Positions 33,696-41,773 of a stretch of DNA of 64,000 nt are shown here, piece by piece. The stretch lies in NCBI RefSeq assembly GCF_013839425.1, contig NZ_JACDNP010000001.1, positions 434,001-498,000 on the forward strand, given 5' to 3'. Source of the stretch: Halorhabdus salina (GTDB taxonomy: Archaea; Halobacteriota; Halobacteria; Halobacteriales; Haloarculaceae). Within the stretch, counting starts at the first letter, position 1. The number at the start of each line of letters is the position of its first letter. The translations under genes and the position numbers were made by a program. Under the pieces are notes generated by a model. That model was not told where the DNA came from. It worked only from the letters and a program-made list of their open reading frames with translations, and made no database searches.

Positions 33696-34889
33696 ATGAG
33701 CAGGCAGACGGCAGTCGTGCTGGCGGCCGGCGAAGGAACGCGGCTCCGGCCACTGACGCACAATCGGCCCAAGCCGATGCTCCCCGCTGCGAACCGGCCG
33801 ATCCTCGAACACGTTTTGGACGCGCTCGTCGAGACGGGGGTCGACGAGATCGTCCTCGTCGTCGGGTACAAACGTGATCGCGTCCAGAACCATTTCGGAC
33901 CGACATACCGGAACCGACCGATTACGTACGTCCGACAGGACAAACAACTCGGGAGTGGGCACGCCCTCCACAAGGCCGAAGACACCGTTTCGGGATCGAT
34001 GCTCGTCGTCAACGGCGACACGCTGATCGATCCGACCATCGTGGCCGACGTGAGCGAGACCTTCGAGGACGGCGACGCGGCCGCAACGCTGGCAGTGCTG
34101 GACGGGCCCGATCCACACGAGTACGGCGCCGTGGCCGTCGATGGCACCACGGTCACCGACCTCGTCGAGAAACCCGACGCCGGCGACTATCGACTGATCA
34201 ACGCCGGCGTCTACGCCTTCGAGCAGGAGATCTTCGACGTGATCGACTCGACACCTCGGTCGCGCGGCGAGCTGGCCTTGACGGAGTCGCTTGGTCGACT
34301 CCTCGCAGAGCAACCGGTCACCGCCGCCGAGACCGACGGCGTCTGGGTCGACGCGACCTATCCCTGGGACCTCCTCGAGTTGAGCCGGGAAGTGCTACAG
34401 AGTGGCGTGACTGCCCTCCCAGAGCGAACACAGAGTGTGTGGATCGCCGACAGTGCCAGCGTGCACGACACAGCGACCGTCCAGGGACCGGCAGTGATCG
34501 GCCCGGACAGCGAGATCGGTCCGGGTGCAGTGATCGGCCCGACAGTCGCGCTGGGCCGCAATGTTACCGTCGGCGCGAACGCCACAGTCGGTCGCTCCGT
34601 CCTCGACGACGATACACGCGTCGGCCCCGGGGCGACGTTGCTCGACGTCGTGACCGGGCAGGACGTGCGTGTGGGGGCCGGAAGCGTCGTTCCGGGCGGT
34701 CCAGGGCCAGTCGAAGTCGGCGAGGAGATCTTCCAGGACCGACCCCTCGGGGCGTTGCTGGCCGATCGGGTCCACGCCGAGGGTGGCGTCACCGTCGACC
34801 CGGGGACGCTCGTCGGACCGAACGCCACCCTCCGGACGGGCGTCACCGTGAGCGAGAACGTCCCCGCCGACGTGGAGGTGCGTCGCTGA
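33696..34889 (+). CDS. glmU: GlmU-like bifunctional sugar-1-phosphate nucleotidyltransferase/acetyltransferase
   Basis: The 397-residue protein has an N-terminal nucleotidyltransferase domain (VLAAGEGTRLRPLTHNRPKPML, NGDTLIDPTI, VEKPDAGDY) and, from about 250, hexapeptide left-handed beta-helix repeats (VIGPDSEIGPGAVIGPTVAL, ATVGRSVLDDDTRVGPGA). This is the archaeal GlmU layout that makes UDP-GlcNAc from glucosamine-1-phosphate. It overlaps glmS by one base (TGATG), and the pair supplies amino-sugar for surface glycans. Confidence 0.88.
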   Translation: MSRQTAVVLAAGEGTRLRPLTHNRPKPMLPAANRPILEHVLDALVETGVDEIVLVVGYKRDRVQNHFGPTYRNRPITYVRQDKQLGSGHALHKAEDTVSGSMLVVNGDTLIDPTIVADVSETFEDGDAAATLAVLDGPDPHEYGAVAVDGTTVTDLVEKPDAGDYRLINAGVYAFEQEIFDVIDSTPRSRGELALTESLGRLLAEQPVTAAETDGVWVDATYPWDLLELSREVLQSGVTALPERTQSVWIADSASVHDTATVQGPAVIGPDSEIGPGAVIGPTVALGRNVTVGANATVGRSVLDDDTRVGPGATLLDVVTGQDVRVGAGSVVPGGPGPVEVGEEIFQDRPLGALLADRVHAEGGVTVDPGTLVGPNATLRTGVTVSENVPADVEVRR

Positions 34890-36691
34890 TGTGTGGGATC
34901 ATCGGCTGTGTGGGCCATGGCACCGAAACGACCGACGTCCTCCTCGACGGACTGTCGACGCTGGACTATCGGGGCTACGATTCGGCCGGCGTCGCGCTTT
35001 CCAACGGCACCGTCGACGTTGTCAAACGATCGGGGGCGATCGAGGACCTCGTCTCGGCTGTCGAGGCGAGTCCACCGACGGGACCAGTCGGAATCGGCCA
35101 CACACGCTGGAGCACTCACGGCCCGCCGACCGACGAGAACGCCCATCCCCACGTCGACTGTCCCGGCGAGGTCGCCGTCGTGCACAACGGAATCATCGAG
35201 AACTACGAGGCACTGCGCGAGCGTCTCCGGGCAGCCGGCCACACATTCGAGAGCGACACGGACACCGAAGTCATCCCTCACTTGATCGAGTCCGAGCGCG
35301 ACGATGGGGCCGATCCAGAAACGGCCGTCAGGCGCGCAGTCGAGCGATTGGAAGGGAGCTTTGCCGTCGCCGCAGTACTGGCCGACAGTGACGCGATCTT
35401 CGCTGCCAGGCGGGACTCGCCGCTCGTGTTAGGGATCGATGACGGCGGCGATAGACGACGGTATTACCTGGCGAGCGATGTCCCGGCGTTCCGAGAATAC
35501 ACCGACCGGGTGGTCTATCTGGACGACGGCGAGTTCGCTCGCCTCACGCCGGAGGACTGGACCGTCACGACTCTGGCCGGCGATCGAGTCGAGAAACCCG
35601 TCGACACCGTCGAGTGGGACCCCGAAGAGACGGGCAAGGCGGGTTACGACCACTTCATGGCAAAGGAGATCAACGAGCAACCCCGGGCACTTCGGCAGTG
35701 TCTCTCAGAGCGGGTCGACGAACTCGACGGCGAGGTTTCCATCGGCGACTTGGCCTACCTGAATCCACGGGGTGTCCAGTTGGTCGCAGCGGGGACGAGC
35801 TATCACGCGGCGCTGTACGGTGCCCAGCTCTTCCGGGCGGCAGGCGTCCCCGCAACGGCGTATCTGGCCCACGAATACGCCACCGGGACGCCGCCGATCG
35901 GCGACGAACTGGTGATCGGTGTTACTCAGAGCGGCGAAACGGCCGACACGCTTTCGGCGTTGCGTGAGGCCAGTGCCCGCGGGGCGCGCACGCTCGCGGT
36001 GACGAACGTCGTCGGGTCGACGGCGGCCCGCGAATGTGACGACGCCTTCTACATCAAGGCGGGCCCGGAGATCGGCGTCGCCGCGACCAAGACCTTCGCC
36101 AGCCAGCTGGCGGCACTGAACACCCTGACGATCGGGATGGTCCCGAGCAAGGACGATCGCGAGGCCATCGCGGCACTGCGTGACCTTCCGGCAGACGTCC
36201 AGCAGGTTCTTGATGAATCCAACGCAGCGGCCGTCGCCGAACAGTATCTCGACAGCGAAGCCTATTTCTTCATCGGGCGCGGCCTCCAGTATCCAGTCGC
36301 TCTGGAGGGTGCGTTGAAGATGAAAGAAATCACGTACAAACACGCCGAGGGATTCGCCGCCGGCGAGTTGAAACACGGCCCGCTGGCGCTTGTGACGAGT
36401 GAGACACCCGTCTTCGCGATCGTGACTGGCGACGGCGAGCGGGCCCAAAAGACCATCGGGAACGTCAAAGAGGTTGAGGCGCGGGACGCTCCAGTCGTCG
36501 CGGTGACTGACGGAGCGAGCGACGTCTCGCGCTATGCCGATCACGTCCTCTCGATACCCGAGAGTTCACCCCAGACCGCCGCCGTGTTGGCGAACGTCCA
36601 GCTCCAGCTTGCAGCCTACCACACCGCCGCGAAACTGGGTCGGCCGATTGACAAGCCGCGGAATCTAGCCAAGAGCGTTACTGTGGAGTAG
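34889..36691 (+). CDS. glmS: Glutamine-fructose-6-phosphate aminotransferase
   Basis: The 600-residue enzyme starts MCGIIGCVGHG, with the N-terminal Cys that releases ammonia from glutamine, and has GHTRWSTHGPPTDENAHPH in the glutaminase domain. Two SIS domains follow (from about 280: AAGTSYHAALYGAQLF, TQSGETADTLSALREA, and KEITYKHAEGFAAGELKHGP) that bind fructose-6-phosphate, ending in the conserved DKPRNLAKSVTVE. Length matches the family. It is translated with glmU. Confidence 0.95.
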   Translation: MCGIIGCVGHGTETTDVLLDGLSTLDYRGYDSAGVALSNGTVDVVKRSGAIEDLVSAVEASPPTGPVGIGHTRWSTHGPPTDENAHPHVDCPGEVAVVHNGIIENYEALRERLRAAGHTFESDTDTEVIPHLIESERDDGADPETAVRRAVERLEGSFAVAAVLADSDAIFAARRDSPLVLGIDDGGDRRRYYLASDVPAFREYTDRVVYLDDGEFARLTPEDWTVTTLAGDRVEKPVDTVEWDPEETGKAGYDHFMAKEINEQPRALRQCLSERVDELDGEVSIGDLAYLNPRGVQLVAAGTSYHAALYGAQLFRAAGVPATAYLAHEYATGTPPIGDELVIGVTQSGETADTLSALREASARGARTLAVTNVVGSTAARECDDAFYIKAGPEIGVAATKTFASQLAALNTLTIGMVPSKDDREAIAALRDLPADVQQVLDESNAAAVAEQYLDSEAYFFIGRGLQYPVALEGALKMKEITYKHAEGFAAGELKHGPLALVTSETPVFAIVTGDGERAQKTIGNVKEVEARDAPVVAVTDGASDVSRYADHVLSIPESSPQTAAVLANVQLQLAAYHTAAKLGRPIDKPRNLAKSVTVE

Positions 36692-36711
36692 TGAAGAGAG
36701 AACGGTGGTGG

Positions 36712-37125
36712 TCAATACATCTCCCAGTCAACTACGTCAATGCCGTCGATCCGTTCGAAGTGATCGACGTTCGACGTAAGCACGGGCAATTGTTCGGAAA
36801 GCGCCGTCGCTGCGATGTAGACATCGTGGAGGTCGTGAAGCGGTTCACCGCGTGCCCGAAAGTCAGCAATGATATCGGCCGCCGCCGTTCCGACCGATCG
36901 CGTGACGTCGATGATTTCGAAACGATCACAGAGTCGCTCGAGTGCATTCATCGCTTCCCTGTGGGCGTCGGTTCCCTGCTCGTAGCGTTTGTTGACCCCA
37001 AGCCGAAGTTCCGTTACCGTCACGACGCTGATCGCGTGATAGCCTTCCACATCGAGTTTTTCGACCCGCTGGCCGACGTCACCACGGTCGATATCGACCA
37101 CAACGGACGTATCAATGAGTTTCAT
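36712..37125 (-). CDS. VapC-type PIN-domain toxin
   Basis: The 137-residue protein has the PIN pattern: MKLIDTSVVVDIDRGD (Asp5), VTVTELRLGVNKR (Glu), DLHDVYIAATAL (Asp) and LTSNVDHFERIDGI (Asp). VapC toxins cut tRNA or rRNA. It overlaps the VapB-like antitoxin upstream by 14 bases, the usual order. It is inserted between glmS and the sugar epimerase operon. Confidence 0.9.
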   Translation of the reverse strand: MKLIDTSVVVDIDRGDVGQRVEKLDVEGYHAISVVTVTELRLGVNKRYEQGTDAHREAMNALERLCDRFEIIDVTRSVGTAAADIIADFRARGEPLHDLHDVYIAATALSEQLPVLTSNVDHFERIDGIDVVDWEMY

Positions 37126-37339
37126 CGTCGAGGCGGGTCAGCGTTCCGTCGCTCAGCGCACGAACGTCGTCTTTCACGGCGGCGTACGTTTCCTGATCGA
37201 GAACCCCTTCCCCGCTGACATCAGCCAGCTTTCCGCCTCGTTCGAGACGCTCTTCGATGAGTTCGCTAAAGCTCCGATCTCCCTTCTCTCGTTTCAGCTT
37301 CCGGTAGACGTCGTCGGATATGGAGATGTTCTTGCTCAT
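37112..37339 (-). CDS. VapB-type antitoxin
   Basis: The 75-residue protein begins MSKNISISDDVYRKLKREKG, a haloarchaeal VapB DNA-binding segment (DUF217-like), and has an acidic tail (DVRALSDGTLTRLDDETH) that would bind the toxin. ATG 37339 is selected because an inverted repeat and TATA-like ACTTATTGG lie just upstream; the frame extends to 37423. Confidence 0.85.
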   Translation of the reverse strand: MSKNISISDDVYRKLKREKGDRSFSELIEERLERGGKLADVSGEGVLDQETYAAVKDDVRALSDGTLTRLDDETH

Positions 37340-37349
37340 TGTTTGTGTA

Positions 37350-37365
37350 TGGGTGCTTGTACCCA
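37350..37365. promoter_or_regulatory. Inverted repeat before vapB
   Basis: TGGGT (37350-37354), 6 bases, ACCCA (37361-37365) lies 11-26 bases upstream of the antitoxin ATG and beside the TATA-like box, a likely autoregulatory site. Confidence 0.4.
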
Positions 37366-37454
37366 ATAAGTACACGGGTCGATTTTCCGTCCGTTCGTCA
37401 CGTGGTGGTACGACCTCAAGCAAACCTCCCCGAACGGGAAGACTTATGCAGATA

Positions 37455-37475
37455 GTTACTCACGCTATGAGTAAC
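37455..37475. promoter_or_regulatory. TrmB-like palindrome before the epimerase operon
   Basis: GTTACTCA (37455-37462), 5 bases, TGAGTAAC (37468-37475) is a perfect 8-bp palindrome ending two bases before the ATG at 37478 and lying just downstream of TATA-like GACTTATGC. Its core TACT-N8-GAGTA fits the published haloarchaeal TrmB motif. A site downstream of TATA would repress. Confidence 0.7.
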
Positions 37476-37477
37476 AC

Positions 37478-38653
37478 ATGACGATCCTCGTCACCGGCGG
37501 CGACGGCTATCTGGGATGGCCGACCGCCCTGCGCATCGCGACTCGCACCGACGACCGCGTAATTCTGGTGGACAACTTCGCCCGGCGGGAGTGGGTCGAG
37601 GAGGTCGGCTCCGTCAGTGGCGTGCCGATCGCCTCGATCGACGAACGCATCGAGGCCGCCGAGGACGTACACGGCGTCCGGAATCTCTCCTTTGTCGAGG
37701 GCGACCTCGTCGAGAAATCGTTCGTCGAGGAGTTGCTGGCCGTCCACGAACCAGCCGTGATTGTCCACACGGCGGCCCAGCCCTCCGCGCCCTACAGCCA
37801 GATCAATGGCGAGCGCGCCAACTACACCCAGCACAATAACATGCAGGCCACCCGGAACCTGCTGTGGGGCCTGGAAGAAGCCGATCTGACGGATACCCAC
37901 TTCATCGAGACGACGACCACCGGGGTTTATGGGGCACCCGAGTTCCCGATCCCCGAGGGCGGTGCGACGATGACAAACCAGAGCGCGGAAGACGAGGTCC
38001 CGTTCCCGGCGATGGCGGGGAGCTGGTATCATCTCACGAAATCCCACGACGCGGCGAACATGCGCCTGGCCCACTCGCAGTTCGACATCCCTATCTCGGA
38101 CGTGCGGACGGCGATCACCTACGGCACCGAGACTGAGGAGACCGCCGCCGACCCGCGACTCGCCACGCGCTTTGACTTCGATTACTACTTCGGCGTGGTC
38201 GCGCATCGCTTCGCCGCCCAGGCCATTTCGGGCTATCCGATGACCGTCTACGGCAAAGGCGAGCAACGAAAGCCGTTCATCGCCCTGGAAGATGCCGTCG
38301 AAGGGCTGGCTCAACTCGCACTTGCCGACCCCGACGATCGGCCCGACGAGCATGTCGTCTACAACCAGGTGACGCGGGCGATCTCGATCGTCGAAGTGGC
38401 CGAGACGATCGCCGACGTGGCCGGCGAGTACGATCTAGACGTCGCCGTCGAGCACTTCGAGAATCCGCGCGACGAGGACGAGACCCACAAGATGGAGATC
38501 GAAAACGACCGTTACGCCGACCTGATCGACGGACAGAGTGAAACCTTCGAAGAGGGCGTCCGGTCGCTCCTGGGCACACTCCTCGAGTACGACGACCGGA
38601 TCGCAGCCCACGAGGACCGGTTCCTCCCGGGCGTGTTGACCGACGATGAGTGA
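37478..38653 (+). CDS. UDP-sulfoquinovose synthase-like SDR (Agl3/SQD1 family)
   Basis: The 391-residue enzyme matches SQD1/Agl3 motif by motif: GGDGYLGWPTAL (NAD-binding), NFARREW, VPIASIDERIEAAEDV, AQPSAPYSQI, YTQHNNMQATRN, the catalytic WYHLTKSHD (Tyr and Lys), VYGKGEQRKPFIALEDAVEG and the late NPRDEDETHK. SQD1 converts UDP-glucose plus sulfite to UDP-sulfoquinovose; in Sulfolobus Agl3 supplies it for S-layer glycans. It is first in an operon of three SDR genes. Substrate is inferred from similarity. Confidence 0.87.
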   Translation: MTILVTGGDGYLGWPTALRIATRTDDRVILVDNFARREWVEEVGSVSGVPIASIDERIEAAEDVHGVRNLSFVEGDLVEKSFVEELLAVHEPAVIVHTAAQPSAPYSQINGERANYTQHNNMQATRNLLWGLEEADLTDTHFIETTTTGVYGAPEFPIPEGGATMTNQSAEDEVPFPAMAGSWYHLTKSHDAANMRLAHSQFDIPISDVRTAITYGTETEETAADPRLATRFDFDYYFGVVAHRFAAQAISGYPMTVYGKGEQRKPFIALEDAVEGLAQLALADPDDRPDEHVVYNQVTRAISIVEVAETIADVAGEYDLDVAVEHFENPRDEDETHKMEIENDRYADLIDGQSETFEEGVRSLLGTLLEYDDRIAAHEDRFLPGVLTDDE

Positions 38654-39605
38654 GCCCCGGGACGTCCTCGTGACCGGCGGGCTGGGATACATCGGGAGTG
38701 CGCTGGTCCCGCAGCTCGCCGACGCCGACGACGTCGGCCGGATTGTGGTGCTGGACTCCCTTGCCAGCGGGTCGCCGCGCCACCTGCTGGAAGCGCGGGT
38801 CGACGGCAACTTTGACTTCCGTCGCGGCGACGTCCGGGAGTACGGCGACGTCGAGAGCGCCATGCGTGGCGTCGATACCGTGATCCACCTCGCGGCGATC
38901 ACCGGCGCGGCGAGCACCCACGACCGCCGGGCAGAGACGATGGCGGTCAACTTGGAGGGGACGGAAAACGTCTGCAACGCTGCCCGGAAACTCGACGTCG
39001 AGAACCTGGTCTTTGCCTCCTCGTGTAACAACTACGGCCGGGCCGCGAGTACGGATATCGACGAGACGACCGAACCGGATCCGCTGAATCCCTACGCCGA
39101 GGCGAAGGTGGCGGCCGAAGAGGTCGTCGCCGAGTTCGCCCACGAAAACAGCGCGACCGCGACGGCGCTCCGGATGAGTACCAACTACGGCTACGCACCG
39201 GGCGTGCGCTTCAACCTCGTGGTCAACCACTTCGTCTTCCGGGCGCTGACTGGTCGACCGCTGACGGTCTATGGCGACGGCAGCAACTGGCGACCGTTCA
39301 TCCACGTCAGCGACGCCGCCCGCGCGTTCGGTCACGCCGCCCGCTACCCCACCGACTGGCCGCAAGCGGTCTACAACGTCGGCAGTGACGATGGCAACTA
39401 CCGGATCAGCGAGATTGCCGAGATCGTCAGCGACGAGGTGGCTCCCGTCGAGGTCACCTACCTCGAAGACGAACACCCCGGCCCCTCCTATCACGTGAAC
39501 TTCGACCGTCTGGCCGAGACTGGCTTCGAGCCCGAATGGACGCTCCGGGACGGCGTCCGGAACCTCGCTGCCGTGCTTCGGGACCGACAGGAGATCAACG
39601 CATGA
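38646..39605 (+). CDS. NAD-dependent sugar epimerase/dehydratase
   Basis: The 319-residue SDR enzyme has VTGGLGYIGSALVPQL, DTVIHLAAITGAAS, catalytic NPYAEAKVAAEE and VYGDGSNWRPFIHVSDAARA. It is a nucleotide-sugar epimerase or dehydratase of the UDP-glucose 4-epimerase type; the exact substrate cannot be told. It overlaps the preceding gene by eight bases and the following one by four, so all three are translated together. Confidence 0.88.
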   Translation: MSEPRDVLVTGGLGYIGSALVPQLADADDVGRIVVLDSLASGSPRHLLEARVDGNFDFRRGDVREYGDVESAMRGVDTVIHLAAITGAASTHDRRAETMAVNLEGTENVCNAARKLDVENLVFASSCNNYGRAASTDIDETTEPDPLNPYAEAKVAAEEVVAEFAHENSATATALRMSTNYGYAPGVRFNLVVNHFVFRALTGRPLTVYGDGSNWRPFIHVSDAARAFGHAARYPTDWPQAVYNVGSDDGNYRISEIAEIVSDEVAPVEVTYLEDEHPGPSYHVNFDRLAETGFEPEWTLRDGVRNLAAVLRDRQEINA

Positions 39606-40606
39606 CTGAAGCTACCGATTTCGACCCTGGGGAACCGCTTTCGATCGCCGTGACGGGCGCGGCCGGCTTCATCGGCTCGCGGGTCGTCGATCGGTTACAG
39701 GCCGCCCATCCGGACTGGGAACTCACGGCGATCGACAACTTCTATCTGGGCGATGTCCGGGAGATCGGCGAGGTGACCGTCGAACACGTCGATGTCCGCG
39801 ATCGACGACGACTGGAGGACACACTCTCGGGTAGCGACATCGTGATGCACCTGGCGGCGATCAGCGGCGTCGACGATTGCGGGGAGCAAGCCGACCTGGC
39901 CTACGAAACCAACGTCTACGGAACCGAGAACGTCGCCTGGTTCTGCCGGAAGCACGGGGCGGCGCTGATCTTCCCGTTCAGCATGGCTGTGCTGGGCACC
40001 CCCGAGTCGTTCCCGATCACGGCCGAGCACCCCCGCGACCCCATGAACTGGTACGGCCGCTCGAAGCTCCTCAACGAGCGCGCGATCGAGACTTACGCTG
40101 AAGGGGCCTTTCCGGCCCACCTATTCTTGAAGTCGAACCTCTATGGTAGCCACGAGGTCGGCGAGCAAGTCGTCTCGAAGGGGACCGTGATCAATTTCTT
40201 CCTCGACCGGGCGCTTGCCGACGAGGCGCTGACCGTCTACGAACCGGGAACACAGGCGCGCAATTACATCCACGTCAAGGACATTGCCCGGGCCTACGTT
40301 CGCGGTGCTGAACGACTAGCCGACCAGTTGGCGGCGGGCGAGACCGGCGTCGAGAAATACGAACTCGCCAGCGACGAGGATCCGAGTGTCCGGACGGTCG
40401 CAAAGCGAGTGCAGGCGATTGCCCGGGAGCACGGGTTCGATCCCGACGTCGAACTCGTCGAGAATCCGCGGGCCGGCGAGGAGACCCTCGTAGAGGAGTT
40501 CGGCGTCGACACGTCGGCCGCCCAGGAGACGCTGGGCTGGGAGGTCCGACACTCGATCGAGGAGACGGTCCGTGAGGCGATTGGGCACGATCTAGATGCT
40601 GACTGA
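39602..40606 (+). CDS. NAD-dependent sugar epimerase/dehydratase
   Basis: The 334-residue SDR enzyme has VTGAAGFIGSRVVDRLQ, DIVMHLAAISGVDDC, catalytic NWYGRSKLLNE and VYEPGTQARNYIHVKDIARA. ATG at 39602 overlaps the previous stop (ATGA). It closes the three-gene operon that probably makes a modified sugar for surface glycans or lipids. It is convergent with the TrmB-family gene. Confidence 0.88.
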   Translation: MTEATDFDPGEPLSIAVTGAAGFIGSRVVDRLQAAHPDWELTAIDNFYLGDVREIGEVTVEHVDVRDRRRLEDTLSGSDIVMHLAAISGVDDCGEQADLAYETNVYGTENVAWFCRKHGAALIFPFSMAVLGTPESFPITAEHPRDPMNWYGRSKLLNERAIETYAEGAFPAHLFLKSNLYGSHEVGEQVVSKGTVINFFLDRALADEALTVYEPGTQARNYIHVKDIARAYVRGAERLADQLAAGETGVEKYELASDEDPSVRTVAKRVQAIAREHGFDPDVELVENPRAGEETLVEEFGVDTSAAQETLGWEVRHSIEETVREAIGHDLDAD

Positions 40607-41452
40607 TCACGCCACGGCAGTAGACTCGTGCTCCCAGATCAACTCGAAGTACCGACCCAGCCCGGCGACAAATGATTCGTTTTCGGTGATCGCGGCCTGA
40701 CGCATCGACAGCGGGACATCTTCTTCCTCGACGAGAACGACCGCAGTCCCTGACTCGTAGTCCATGCTCGGATCGGCGATCGTCCCACGCCAGGGGAGGC
40801 GCTCGTCGCTGAACCGCAACGCGACATCCGGATACGTAGACTGGAGATGTTCGATCCGCTCGGCCTGGATAGCGCGGTTGTCCGGCGTGAGGTGTGCGGG
40901 CTCGAGCAGGAGGACCCGGATCGAGAGGCCCCGTTCGCAGGCGTCGGCGAAAGAGGGTTCGACCGCCGCGAAGTACTCGAAACTCTTGGTCAGGACGCGG
41001 ATCTCCGTCGTGGCCTCGTGGTAGAGTCGCCGAGTCTCGGTTTCGCTGGGCTGGCCGACGTCGACGACGTGAAAGAGGTCTTCCGTCGGTGTGACGTCCT
41101 CGCTTGCCCGTTCGTAGACCGGGCCGAACTCCGCGAGGAACGAGTCACGGACCGACTCGACGTCCCCACGAAAGGTCTCGAAGGACTGGCGGCGATTCTC
41201 GATGGCCCGCTCGAGGATCGTCTCAGGATGGTGGGCCTCGTACTCCTTTGGCCGGCCCGGAATCTCCTTGACGTACCCCGCGTTCGAGAGCGTCTCCAGG
41301 ACGTCATAGATCCGCGCCCGCGGGATGCCGGTCGCCTCCGCGAGGTTCGGGGCCGTCGTCCGCCCGATCTCGAGGAGTTGTCTGAGCGCTGTCGCCTCGT
41401 ACTCGCGCAGTTCGAGGTGCTCGAAAAGCTCCGTAGCGCTATCGTCGGTCAT
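40607..41452 (-). CDS. TrmB-family sugar-responsive transcription regulator
   Basis: The 281-residue protein has an N-terminal winged HTH (LREYEATALRQLLEIGRTTA, GIPRARIYDVLETLSNAGYV), a helical linker (about 75-110) and the C-terminal effector domain typical of TrmB (RRLYHEATTEIRVLTKSFEYF, LSIRVLLLEPAHLTPDNRA). Family members in archaea sense sugars and control gluconeogenic and sugar-uptake genes. ATG 41452 is chosen since a TATA box (CTTAAAG, about 41480) lies about 30 bases upstream. Two TACT-N8-GAGTA palindromes flank its region at 37455 and 41540. Confidence 0.88.
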   Translation of the reverse strand: MTDDSATELFEHLELREYEATALRQLLEIGRTTAPNLAEATGIPRARIYDVLETLSNAGYVKEIPGRPKEYEAHHPETILERAIENRRQSFETFRGDVESVRDSFLAEFGPVYERASEDVTPTEDLFHVVDVGQPSETETRRLYHEATTEIRVLTKSFEYFAAVEPSFADACERGLSIRVLLLEPAHLTPDNRAIQAERIEHLQSTYPDVALRFSDERLPWRGTIADPSMDYESGTAVVLVEEEDVPLSMRQAAITENESFVAGLGRYFELIWEHESTAVA

Positions 41453-41539
41453 TGTCGATCTGTTCACACGGAATGTCTTTAAGTCACGGGCCTCGCGATC
41501 GGCGCATCCAGAAGCTATTTATCGCAGGCAGCTGGCTTA

Positions 41540-41560
41540 GTTACTACGGATTTGAGTAAC
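41540..41560. promoter_or_regulatory. Second TrmB-like palindrome before the small Cys protein
   Basis: GTTACT (41540-41545), 8 bases, GAGTAAC (41554-41560) contains TACT-N8-GAGTA, as at 37455-37475, and abuts the GTG at 41561. A TATA-like CTATTTATC lies at about 41513. It lies roughly 90 bases from the TrmB-family start. Confidence 0.65.
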
Positions 41561-41677
41561 GTGACTGATCGAGCCGACGTCGACGACGACCATCTCACGG
41601 ACATCGAGGACGGCTGTGGCTGTGCGGAGATCTGGGAAGGGCTGAGCGAGCAGCGAATAGAGCCTGACGACGACTGA
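41561..41677 (+). CDS. Small Cys-containing protein (38 residues)
   Basis: A short frame starts at GTG 41561 and encodes MTDRADVDDD, HLTDIEDGCGCAEIWEGL and SEQRIEPDDD. The CGC centre and acidic ends look like a small metal-binding or adaptor protein, and I believe similar short proteins occur in haloarchaea. It is preceded by a TATA box and a TrmB-like palindrome at the start codon, which supports a real transcribed unit. A second in-frame TTG start at 41552 is possible. Confidence 0.5.
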   Translation: MTDRADVDDDHLTDIEDGCGCAEIWEGLSEQRIEPDDD

Positions 41678-41773
41678 TACTCGCGGGTGGAACAGGCGAG
41701 TGCGTTCAGTGAGAGAAAGGCAAAAAGCGAGAGTATCCGACCAATTTCTCCGGTGTAGAGAGATACCCTCCAC

